Below, one piece after another: positions 8,579 to 15,616 of a stretch of DNA of 44,517 bases. The number at the start of each line of letters is the position of its first letter. The first letter of the stretch is position 1. The stretch is from a bacterium (GTDB taxonomy: Bacteria; Armatimonadota; Zipacnadia; Zipacnadales; Zipacnadaceae): contig JAUVZM010000015.1 in NCBI GenBank assembly GCA_030602615.1, forward strand, positions 1 to 44,517. Direction: 5' to 3'. A model generated the notes under the pieces. That model did no database searches and was not told the DNA's origin. It worked only from the letters and a program-made list of their open reading frames with translations. Made by a program: the position numbers and the translations under genes.

Positions 8579-9538
8579 ATGCTGCAAGCGCCCCTGGAGG
8601 TGCTAAGGGACAAGCGTATTGGCGTGCTACGCGGCGGACAATCTGGCGAGCGGGAAGTATCGCTGCGTTCCGGCCAGGGCGTGCTGGAGGCGTTGGCCCG
8701 CCAGGGCTTCGATGCAGTAAGCATTGACCCGGGTTCAGATCTAATCGGCCAACTGTGCGAAGCAGATGTGGATGTTGTCTTCAACGCTCTGCACGGCGGC
8801 GCCGGCGAGGACGGCACAATTCCCGCCCTGCTTGACTATGCCAGCATCCCCTACAGCGGCTCAGGTATGGTAGCCAGTGCCCTGGCTATGAACAAGCTGC
8901 TTACCAAGCGCCTGCTGCGCAGCGCAGGCCTACCCACCCCCGATTTTGTGCACGTAACCAAGCAAGTTGACCTGAATGACCAGGTTAGTGCTGTGATAGA
9001 CCACCTCGGTTTGCCCGTGGTCACCAAGCCACTGTCGGAGGGCTCCAGTCTGAATGTCAGTATTCCCAAAGATGAAGACAGCCTGCGAGAGGCGCTGGCC
9101 AAGCTGCTTGCAGAGTATGGGGAGGCGCTGGTCGAGCGATTCTGCAGTGGCACCGAGATCGCTGTGGGTGTGCTCGGGGTCAGGGAGAGTCTGCGCGCGT
9201 TGCCCGTGCTCGAGATAGTTCCCCACAAAGAGTTCTACGACTACGAGGCCAAGTACACCGAGGGGCTGACCGAACTCATCGCTCCAGCGCGCATCCCGCA
9301 GAAGGCAGCACAAAGCGCGCAAGACATTGCCGTACAGACGCACCAGGAGCTGGGCTGCGTCGGCATCAGCCGGGTAGATATGCACCGGGACGAGGCTGGA
9401 CAGGTGTGGGTGCACGAGCTGAACACCATTCCCGGCCTGACTGAGCTTTCTGACATCCCCGCGGCAGCGGTCGCCGCCGGAATGAGTTACGACGAGGTTA
9501 TCCTGGAAATCCTGGCCAGCGCTACCACGCGGATGTGA
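8579..9538 (+). CDS. ddl: D-alanine--D-alanine ligase
   Basis: ATP-grasp enzyme joining two D-Ala for peptidoglycan precursors. 319 aa, normal length. Seen: VLRGGQSGEREVS (16-28, Glu24 matching E. coli DdlB Glu15), FNALHGGAGEDG, VTKPLSEGSSLNVS (ATP-binding loop) and the C-terminal HELNTIPGLT metal-binding segment. It starts 4 bp after lgt, so lspA-lgt-ddl form a cell-envelope operon. The usual ftsQ neighbour does not follow; instead a small membrane protein with its own promoter begins downstream. Confidence 0.97.
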   Translation: MLQAPLEVLRDKRIGVLRGGQSGEREVSLRSGQGVLEALARQGFDAVSIDPGSDLIGQLCEADVDVVFNALHGGAGEDGTIPALLDYASIPYSGSGMVASALAMNKLLTKRLLRSAGLPTPDFVHVTKQVDLNDQVSAVIDHLGLPVVTKPLSEGSSLNVSIPKDEDSLREALAKLLAEYGEALVERFCSGTEIAVGVLGVRESLRALPVLEIVPHKEFYDYEAKYTEGLTELIAPARIPQKAAQSAQDIAVQTHQELGCVGISRVDMHRDEAGQVWVHELNTIPGLTELSDIPAAAVAAGMSYDEVILEILASATTRM

Positions 9539-9591
9539 TACGGCGCCGACGACGCGGTCGCCCGCCGGGAGGTGCTTGCTGCGCTAACAGG

Positions 9592-9620
9592 TGGACATTG
9601 TTCGTCCTTTGTACTATACT
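9592..9620 (+). promoter_or_regulatory. Predicted promoter for the small membrane protein gene
   Basis: TGGACA (9592-9597), 17-nt spacer, TATACT (9615-9620): five of six matches in each hexamer. The expected start near 9627 lies upstream of a strong ribosome site (AAAAAGGAG) and GTG 9706. This argues against the longer in-frame ORF that begins at 9535 overlapping the ddl stop. Confidence 0.6.
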
Positions 9621-9705
9621 GGTACTCGTCTGCGGCCGACTCTTCCGCATGATGCATTACGCTACTGTACCAGCAAAGCAAACTGAGAAAAAGGAGACAC
9701 AAACC

Positions 9706-10128
9706 GTGGCAACAGGCCCAGGACAAGAATTGGACCCGACCAGACTGATGGTAATCGTGCTGTTCCTGATAGTGGGCGGCATATTCGTCCGGACGTTCTT
9801 TCACAATTATGTTTCCGTACCTGCCAAGGCCGTTGACCTCTACGTGGACCGCGCCGAAACATACCGAACCAGGGGAGTTCTACCTGATCTACCCATGGAC
9901 GGGCCCGCCAATCCCTACTATAAACAAGCGCAACTAATGCGCGAGTATGTCATGACTGGCGACAAGCGAGCCAAGCGGCGGCTAATCCAACATGTGAAAG
10001 GACGTTCGCGAGCCAAACACCCGCTGGCAATATGGGGAAGCTTCGCAATGGTCTGTATCAGCATCATTGCCGTCGTCGGTGCAGGACTTCCTATGCTACA
10101 GGAGCGGCTGCTGGAGCGCCGGGCATAG
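9706..10128 (+). CDS. Hypothetical small two-TM membrane protein
   Basis: 140 aa from GTG 9706. This start has AAAAAGGAG at good spacing and its own promoter at 9592-9620; a longer frame from GTG 9535 exists but would be Arg-rich and would run through that promoter. One hydrophobic segment lies near residues 14-30 (MVIVLFLIVGGIFV) and one near the C-terminus (MVCISIIAVVGAGLPM). Between them is a soluble ~75-residue region rich in Tyr, Arg and Lys (VDLYVDRAETYRTRG, then a TGDKRAKRRL segment). I do not recognise the family. The hairpin topology would put the basic loop on one side of the membrane. Confidence 0.6.
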   Translation: MATGPGQELDPTRLMVIVLFLIVGGIFVRTFFHNYVSVPAKAVDLYVDRAETYRTRGVLPDLPMDGPANPYYKQAQLMREYVMTGDKRAKRRLIQHVKGRSRAKHPLAIWGSFAMVCISIIAVVGAGLPMLQERLLERRA

Positions 10129-10344
10129 GGGCCAGGAGTTACCTCTGGGGGAGGCAAAGCTGCTGATCATAACTACCTGAAGTCCGTACTTCACTGGCAG
10201 TGGCAGGCGTTGAGCAATATCCACTATCCTTGCCTTCTTCTACTACTTAATCCCCAGATGTGTTTCTTGCCGTAGAGGCCGACGCGTGTCAGTGTGGTGG
10301 GTGAGGGTATACTACATACGGCATGGCACACCATAACCCCCAAT

Positions 10345-11736
10345 ATGGACACGGCCGGTATGGGTGACTACGACGTCGTCATAATCGGAGCTGGGCCGGC
10401 TGGTCTTTTCGCCGCTGATGAATTGGCTCGCCGCTCGACGGCGAAAGTGGCCCTGATCGAAAAAGGGCTGGATCTGCCCGACAGGGTAGCCGTCCGCACT
10501 GGTAACAAGCCTGCTCCGGAGGGCAAGTCCGTCATGCTGGAGGGGTTTGGGGGAGCGGGCGCATTCTGCGACGGCAAGCTAACGCTGACCACCGAGGTCG
10601 GCGGGCATCTCCATGAGCTGGTCGGACGCCCCCGGGCCGAGCAGCTAATCGAGATGAGCGACCAGCGCTGGCGGCAGTTCGGCGCGCCTGCCACGGTCCA
10701 CGGGACCGACAGCGAGGCGGTTGCTGATATCGCCCATCGCGCCACCCTCTGCGGGATGAAGCTGGTCACCATGCCACTGCGTCATATCGGTACCAATCGC
10801 ACTCCCCAGGTCCTCGGCCAGATCCGTGAGGCGCTAGCTGGCCAAGTTGACATTTTCACTCAAACGACGGCCAGCGATCTGCTGGTCCGCGATAGGCGAA
10901 TACACGCCGTAGTCCTCGAAGACGGACAACAGATCGCGGCCAGCTATGTCATCGCTGCACCCGGGCGCAGCGGCGCTAGTTGGCTGCGTCAGCAGGCAAT
11001 TGCGCTGGGATTACCTACTGAGTCAGGTCCGGTGGACCTAGGCGTGCGCGTGGAGGTGCCCGCGGCGGTGGTTAGCGAGCTTACCGACAACCTCTTCGAG
11101 TTCAAGCTGCTGTACTGGTCGCCCACCTTCGACAACCTGGTGCGCACCTTCTGCGTCTGTCCGCATGGGCAGGTGGTGACCGTCCAGACTGACGATGTAA
11201 TCACGGTAAACGGTCACACCTACAAGGATCAGCCGACCGACAATACCAACTTCGCCCTGCTGGTGACCAGCCGCTTCACTGAGCCGTTCGACGATCCCAT
11301 CGCCTACGGTCAGTATATCGCCCGGTTGGCTAATCTGCTGGGCGAGGGTGTGCTGATTCAGCGGCTGGGGGATTTGCGCCGGGGGCGTCGTAGCACTGAC
11401 CACCGCATCTCCCACAGCATCGTAACCCCGACGCTGCCGGAAGCTACTCCCGGCGACCTCAGCTATGTTCTGCCCCATCGACACCTGGCCGCTATATTGG
11501 AGATGTTACAAGCGCTTGACCAGTTAGCTCCGGGGATAGGAAATCCCCAGACTTTGTTGTACGGAGTGGAAGTTAAGCTGTACTCCTCACGGCTGAAGCT
11601 GACTGCTGACCTGGAGACCGAAGTTGCGGGCCTTTATGCCTGCGGGGACGGCGCCGGGCTGACGCGCGGGCTGATGCAGGCCTCGGCCTCGGGCATAGCC
11701 GCCGCTCAGGCTATAGAGCAACACATCAACCGATAG
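10345..11736 (+). CDS. NAD(P)/FAD-dependent dehydrogenase, COG2509-like
   Basis: 463 aa from ATG 10345; ATG 10360 and GTG 10294 are also possible, none with a clear ribosome site. The N-terminal dinucleotide-binding motif is YDVVIIGAGPAG. A glycine-rich region (GFGGAGAFCDGKLTL) follows at about residues 58-72, typical of the COG2509 group of FAD-dependent dehydrogenases. The C-terminal FAD-contacting motif is GLYACGDGAG, followed by TRGLMQASASG. These proteins are widespread but their substrate is generally unknown, and I infer none. No operon partner is evident: the gap upstream is ~216 bp, and a repeat-rich region follows. Confidence 0.8.
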   Translation: MDTAGMGDYDVVIIGAGPAGLFAADELARRSTAKVALIEKGLDLPDRVAVRTGNKPAPEGKSVMLEGFGGAGAFCDGKLTLTTEVGGHLHELVGRPRAEQLIEMSDQRWRQFGAPATVHGTDSEAVADIAHRATLCGMKLVTMPLRHIGTNRTPQVLGQIREALAGQVDIFTQTTASDLLVRDRRIHAVVLEDGQQIAASYVIAAPGRSGASWLRQQAIALGLPTESGPVDLGVRVEVPAAVVSELTDNLFEFKLLYWSPTFDNLVRTFCVCPHGQVVTVQTDDVITVNGHTYKDQPTDNTNFALLVTSRFTEPFDDPIAYGQYIARLANLLGEGVLIQRLGDLRRGRRSTDHRISHSIVTPTLPEATPGDLSYVLPHRHLAAILEMLQALDQLAPGIGNPQTLLYGVEVKLYSSRLKLTADLETEVAGLYACGDGAGLTRGLMQASASGIAAAQAIEQHINR

Positions 11737-11738
11737 GA

Positions 11739-11754
11739 GCGACATTCCTGTCGC
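11739..11754. repeat. Small inverted repeat right after a stop codon
   Basis: GCGAC-ATTCCT-GTCGC begins three bases after the stop of the flavoprotein gene. Short GC-rich hairpin words of this type are commonly dispersed in such genomes. No T run follows, so it is not a terminator. Confidence 0.4.
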
Positions 11755-11876
11755 GACTACCCCCGCTAGGCAGGTTCCCTTGTGCTTTTTCGGTGTTCTC
11801 TCAAGTCAATTTCGCTTAATCGGGCATTTACCCCCAGACTTCACAAAGGTTTAACAAAAGTTTTAGACTCTATCCA

Positions 11877-11915
11877 TTGACACGCACTTTATCCATCGGT
11901 ACCATAATTATGGTA
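11877..11915 (+). promoter_or_regulatory. Promoter of the first PEP-CTERM gene with a 16-bp palindrome
   Basis: TTGACA (11877-11882), 17-nt spacer and TACCAT (11900-11905). The last hexamer begins a perfect 16-bp palindrome, TACCATAATTATGGTA (11900-11915), which covers the -10 to start-site area and is a good operator candidate. CATAAT (11903-11908) is an alternative -10 at 20-nt spacing. Confidence 0.5.
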
Positions 11916-11983
11916 AATCTTGTATATCGGCAGACCGGTGGAAAACTCTAGTTGCGGTAGGTATTAGGTAAGGACTAAGAATA

Positions 11984-13087
11984 ATGCGCCGGAGTTTGTG
12001 GTTCGATCCTGTACATAGTTGCATCACATGTGCGTTACTGGTGGCACTCCTGGTAGTGTCTGGCACGTGGGTATGGGCCGACATCTTCACCTTCATCGAG
12101 CCCGGTACTGGTTACGAACTGGAACTGATGGTGATCGACAGCCCGCCCACACCGCCCCTGAGTGTTGCAGCAGCAATCGTTGGCCCGGGTGTGCTATCCG
12201 AGAGCGCGTATACGTTGAGCGGTGTGCCGACGTCGAGCTGGACCTACGGATGTTCGGCTACGTCCGCCGGGATGATATTTGGTTACTATGATCGGCACCC
12301 AAGTGGGTATTACGCGGACATGTACACAGGCCCGTTTGATGGCGGTATGGTCCCGCTGGCAGACCTTGGTGCCCAGTGTTCGATCATCGCGACCATCAAC
12401 GGCTTTGACGGTCGGACCACCCGCGGCCATGTAGACGACTACTGGATCTCATATGGCAGCTCGGGACCGGACCCGTGGGAAGGAAGCTGGACCGAGCACA
12501 CCTGGGGGGAGTGTACGGCGGATTATATGGGCACCAACCAGTGGAAGTGGGATACAGGCCCGCCACCCGGTACTCCGGATGGGAACATTGACTACAACAC
12601 AGATGGCGGCACGTTGTGGTGGTCCTACGGTAGTGCGACCAAGCTTTATGATTACATACCGCCTGCTGACCAGGGCTTGCCCCAGACGGCGGGATGTCAC
12701 GGGATGCGGCTGTTTGCTGAGTCACGCGGCTACGAGGTAATTGAGAACTACACCCAGAAGATTGACACACTCTACGCAGGCGGCTTCTCGTTTGCGGACT
12801 ACATGTGGGAGATTGACAATGGCTATCCGGTCCTGATCCACGTCGTTGGCCACAGCATGGTCGGTGTCGGCTATGACGTGATTGAAGAGGTTGATACCAT
12901 CTTGCTGCACGACACATGGGGAGACTACCAGGCCTCCATGACCTGGGGCGGGTCATACTCCGGCATGGACCACTACAGCATGACCGTGATTCATCTGGAG
13001 GCGATTCCCGAGCCGGGGACGATTGCGCTCTTCGGGCTGGGGCTGCTGGGCCTGGGGGCCAAGCTGCGCCGGCGCAGGCAGAGCTAG
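11984..13087 (+). CDS. Secreted C39-like cysteine-peptidase-fold protein with PEP-CTERM anchor
   Basis: 367 aa. A signal peptide covers about residues 1-32 (basic start, hydrophobic core, WVWA). The core looks like a papain-fold C39-type domain: SSWTYGCSATSAGMIFGYYD with candidate nucleophile Cys90, a GHSMVGVGYD segment with His290, and LLHDTWGDY with Asp310, a plausible Cys-His-Asp triad. The tail is a PEP-CTERM signal: IPEPGT (PEP at 342-344), a Leu/Gly-rich helix, then RRRRQS. PEP-CTERM tails are processed by exosortase (none in the window) and direct export to the surface or matrix. The substrate is unknown. An AAGGA ribosome site precedes ATG 11984. Confidence 0.8.
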   Translation: MRRSLWFDPVHSCITCALLVALLVVSGTWVWADIFTFIEPGTGYELELMVIDSPPTPPLSVAAAIVGPGVLSESAYTLSGVPTSSWTYGCSATSAGMIFGYYDRHPSGYYADMYTGPFDGGMVPLADLGAQCSIIATINGFDGRTTRGHVDDYWISYGSSGPDPWEGSWTEHTWGECTADYMGTNQWKWDTGPPPGTPDGNIDYNTDGGTLWWSYGSATKLYDYIPPADQGLPQTAGCHGMRLFAESRGYEVIENYTQKIDTLYAGGFSFADYMWEIDNGYPVLIHVVGHSMVGVGYDVIEEVDTILLHDTWGDYQASMTWGGSYSGMDHYSMTVIHLEAIPEPGTIALFGLGLLGLGAKLRRRRQS

Positions 13088-13090
13088 AGG

Positions 13091-13180
13091 GTCGGGGCAT
13101 ACGCCTTCGCTTCCCCCTTCGCTGAAGCTACGGGGGACAGGAAAGGCTATGGCGCACTAAGGGGTGCCCCTCCCACAATA
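13091..13180 (+). repeat. Hairpin repeat copy 1, interrupted by a 61-nt insert
   Basis: GTCGGGGCA (13091-13099) and GGGGTGCCCCTCCCACAATA (13161-13180) are the two halves of a repeat found intact at 14121-14149 and 17851-17879. Between them lies a 61-nt insert containing TCCCCC...GGGGGA arms around CTTC-GCT-GAAG, itself hairpin-forming. Confidence 0.7.
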
Positions 13181-13207
13181 ACAGGGTCCCTAACAAGAAG
13201 ATAGAAT

Positions 13208-13239
13208 GGCTCAGGTAAAAAGCCTGGGCCGTTTTCTTT
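13208..13239 (+). terminator. Intrinsic terminator after the first PEP-CTERM gene
   Basis: GGCTCAGG (13208-13215) pairs with CCTGGGCC (13223-13230), with one G-U pair, followed by GTTTTCTTT. It is a homologue of the terminator at 14178-14211. Confidence 0.75.
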
Positions 13240-13320
13240 GGTGCTGACAGTCGCACAGGCATGTAGAGGTGCATAAATTATATTTATCGGTAAATTTCGC
13301 GTAAACTTTAGCCCGGGGGC

Positions 13321-13349
13321 TTGACAAAGATTCGGCTGTATGGTATCAT
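13321..13349 (+). promoter_or_regulatory. Predicted promoter of the second PEP-CTERM gene
   Basis: TTGACA (13321-13326, perfect), 17-nt spacer, TATCAT (13344-13349). The expected start near 13356 gives a ~33-nt leader carrying GAGGGAGG before ATG 13389. Confidence 0.7.
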
Positions 13350-13388
13350 TACATAAGCTCGCTATCCCAGCATGAGGGAGGAACAGAG

Positions 13389-14117
13389 ATGTCTCGCAGG
13401 ATGCTGGTAGTATTGTCTCTGTGTCTGTTTTTCGCAGTTGCTCAAACTGCCTGGGCGCACGACCCCGACCCCTGGAAGTGGCAACAGCTCCCTAATATGG
13501 ACGATCCCGCTGCCACCGATTGGTCGTCCACCATCCCACTTGGTACAATAGTGGCCGATGACTGGATGTGTGAGCACCCTCACCCGGCCACAGACATACA
13601 CTGGTGGGGTAGTCTCCCCTACGAGCCGGACGACCCAACTGACCCCTTGTATCAACCAATCGCCTTCCAAATCACCATATACGGCTACGTCCATGAGCCA
13701 CCGGACCCCAGCATGCCCGGTCCCATACTCCTCCAGGAATATCATGACTACTACCAGTGGTGGGGGTATGGCATAGACGCGGGCGGCGACTGGGTCTATG
13801 ATTACTGCATTTTCTTGGATGAGCCGTTCGAACAGATACCGGGCGAATTGTACTTCCTAAGCATCGAGGCGGACTATCCGGCTGCCAACGTGTACAATTG
13901 GGGCTGGCACGAGGCAATCACTCACAACTTCGATGATGCCGTAGACGGGTCCACTGGCATCTGGCTTCCCATCGAGGCGTGGCGCGGCGACCCGGAGGAA
14001 CTTCAAAGTCTGGATATGGCCTTCGAGGTCTCCATTCCTGAGCCGGGGACGATTGCGCTCTTCGGGCTGGGGCTACTGGGGCTGGGCGCGAGGCTGCGGA
14101 GGCGCAAGCAGAGTTAG
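13389..14117 (+). CDS. Secreted PEP-CTERM protein, DUF7901-like domain
   Basis: 242 aa. The signal peptide (1-~23) ends in TAWA. The mature part begins with a region (KWQQLPNMDD..., then VADDWMC...ATDIHWWGS) that I associate with the DUF7901-type beta-sandwich domain of PEP-CTERM proteins; this is from memory and not certain. It is rich in Trp, Tyr, Asp and Pro, as extracellular carbohydrate- or matrix-binding modules often are. The tail is IPEPGT (PEP at 217-219), a Leu/Gly helix and RRRKQS, nearly identical at DNA level to the tail of the gene at 11984. A perfect -35, a good -10 and GAGGGAGG suggest strong expression. Confidence 0.75.
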   Translation: MSRRMLVVLSLCLFFAVAQTAWAHDPDPWKWQQLPNMDDPAATDWSSTIPLGTIVADDWMCEHPHPATDIHWWGSLPYEPDDPTDPLYQPIAFQITIYGYVHEPPDPSMPGPILLQEYHDYYQWWGYGIDAGGDWVYDYCIFLDEPFEQIPGELYFLSIEADYPAANVYNWGWHEAITHNFDDAVDGSTGIWLPIEAWRGDPEELQSLDMAFEVSIPEPGTIALFGLGLLGLGARLRRRKQS

Positions 14118-14120
14118 AAG

Positions 14121-14149
14121 GTCGGGGCAGGGGTGCCCCTCCCACAATA
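14121..14149 (+). repeat. Hairpin repeat copy 2
   Basis: GTCGGGGCAGGGGTGCCCCT followed by CCCACAATA; the core GGGGCA-GGGG-TGCCCC folds on itself. An identical 29-mer occurs at 17851-17879 and an interrupted one at 13091-13180. All three follow coding genes by less than 30 bp. Confidence 0.8.
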
Positions 14150-14177
14150 ACAGGGTCCCTAACAAAGGAGATAGAAT

Positions 14178-14211
14178 GGCCCAGGCTTTTTGCCTGGGCC
14201 GTTTTCTTTTT
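14178..14211 (+). terminator. Intrinsic terminator after the second PEP-CTERM gene
   Basis: A perfect 9-bp stem, GGCCCAGGC (14178-14186) and GCCTGGGCC (14192-14200), with a five-T loop, followed by GTTTTCTTTTT. Confidence 0.9.
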
Positions 14212-14222
14212 GCCCACAGGCC

Positions 14223-14239
14223 GCAGGCGGGACGCCTGC
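14223..14239. repeat. GC-rich inverted repeat
   Basis: GCAGGCG-GGA-CGCCTGC, a perfect 7-bp stem with 3-nt loop. No T run. It lies in the 326-bp gap before the GspF-like gene, which otherwise holds nothing I recognise. Confidence 0.5.
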
Positions 14240-14443
14240 GCTACTGATAACGGGTGGCGGGCGGGTTGACTTGCCCACCATCCACTGGAAGGTCTACTGC
14301 ACTCCTACGGGGAAAAGCAAGGAGAGTCGGCCTACCAGAAGCGACCGCCGTCATCGAGAGTGACCCGCAGCGACCATATTTCTGCACCCTGCACAGTGAG
14401 CCAGGAACGGACCCGGTCAGGCGGGCACGGTGAGGCACAAGTA

Positions 14444-15616
14444 ATGCCAAAGTTTGAATACCAGGCAACAGATCCCGAAGGCCGCCCGGTCGCGGACGTC
14501 ATCGAGGCAGACTCGCGGATGATGGCTACCGTCAAGCTGCGCCAGCAGGGGCTGGACATTCAGACGCTTGAGCAAAAGTCCGAGCAGCCGGCACAGGCCC
14601 GCTACTCGCCTCTTTACCCGCTGCGTCCGGTCTCGGCCCGGCACCTCTCTGACTTCTACGCGCAACTGGCCGAACTGCTGGAGGCGGGCGTACCGATATA
14701 TGAGGCCACCGAGTCGCTCAAAGGCCGCGTTGATCGGAGGCTGGAGGGCATCCTGGCCGAGGTTTCACCGAAGCTGGGCGAGGGGGAAGATGCCTCGGAG
14801 ATTCTGGCTAAATATCCTCAAATCTTCCCCGGTCATGTCCGGGCAATGCTCAAGGCGGGCGAAACTTCGGGCAACCTGGATCAGATCTGTGCCGCAATCG
14901 CCGGGCAATACGAGGAAGAACACGACCTGCGCCAAAAGATGCGCCTGCCGAGGATATACTATGGCCTAGTGCTGATAGTGGCAATTCTGATACCACCTTT
15001 CCCCTGGATAATTGTGCGGGGTTTCAGTTGGTACGTCGAGCTATTATTGACGGTGCTGCTGCCCATAATTGTCGGCCTGATTGTACTGGTGCAGGCCGGC
15101 CGGGTAGTTGCGGCCATCCCGCGGGTCAAGGATTTGCTTGACGATGTCATTGGTGCGCTCCCCTGGCTGGCGCCGTTTGGGATGCGCGCCGCCCGCGCAC
15201 GCATCCTCCAGACAATGTACATTATGACCAGGTCCGGCGGTGATCTGCCCACCTCGCTCAATCTTGCTGCGCAGGCGTCGGGTATTCGACCCATGGACGC
15301 CCAGTTGCGCATCGCCGCCGCCAAGATTCACGGGCGAGTACCCGTTGAGCAGGCCCTGGCGGACTGTAATGCACTCACCGACCGCGAAAAAGGTGCGCTA
15401 TCCACTGCTCAGCAGACCGGACTGTACGAGGACGCGCTCCGCCGACTGTCCGAGGCGGCCACCGCGGAGCGCCGTGCCATCATCAACCGAATACTTACGG
15501 GCAGCCTGCTCAGCTTTGTGGTGTTCACAGCGATACCCGTCGCAGCGGCGGTCTTTTTTGCGTACCGTGCTTATATCGAAGCAGTGCTGGAACGAGCTGA
15601 AGAATGGATGCCATGA
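14444..15616 (+). CDS. GspF/PilC-like inner-membrane protein of type II secretion or type IV pilus systems
   Basis: 390 aa from ATG 14444, giving the family N-terminus MPKFEYQATDPEGRPVADV; a frame extension to 14360 looks spurious. Two T2SSF domains follow. The first (~residues 65-185) contains FYAQLAELLEAGVPIYEA and a LKAGETSGNLD segment; the second (~235-370) contains ILQTMYIMTRSGGDLPTSL. Hydrophobic segments lie at ~170-190, ~195-225 and ~355-380. GspF/PilC proteins are the membrane platform on which the ATPase acts. No GspE, GspG or other pseudopilus gene is adjacent, so it must work with parts encoded elsewhere. Its stop overlaps the next gene in ATGA. Confidence 0.88.
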   Translation: MPKFEYQATDPEGRPVADVIEADSRMMATVKLRQQGLDIQTLEQKSEQPAQARYSPLYPLRPVSARHLSDFYAQLAELLEAGVPIYEATESLKGRVDRRLEGILAEVSPKLGEGEDASEILAKYPQIFPGHVRAMLKAGETSGNLDQICAAIAGQYEEEHDLRQKMRLPRIYYGLVLIVAILIPPFPWIIVRGFSWYVELLLTVLLPIIVGLIVLVQAGRVVAAIPRVKDLLDDVIGALPWLAPFGMRAARARILQTMYIMTRSGGDLPTSLNLAAQASGIRPMDAQLRIAAAKIHGRVPVEQALADCNALTDREKGALSTAQQTGLYEDALRRLSEAATAERRAIINRILTGSLLSFVVFTAIPVAAAVFFAYRAYIEAVLERAEEWMP

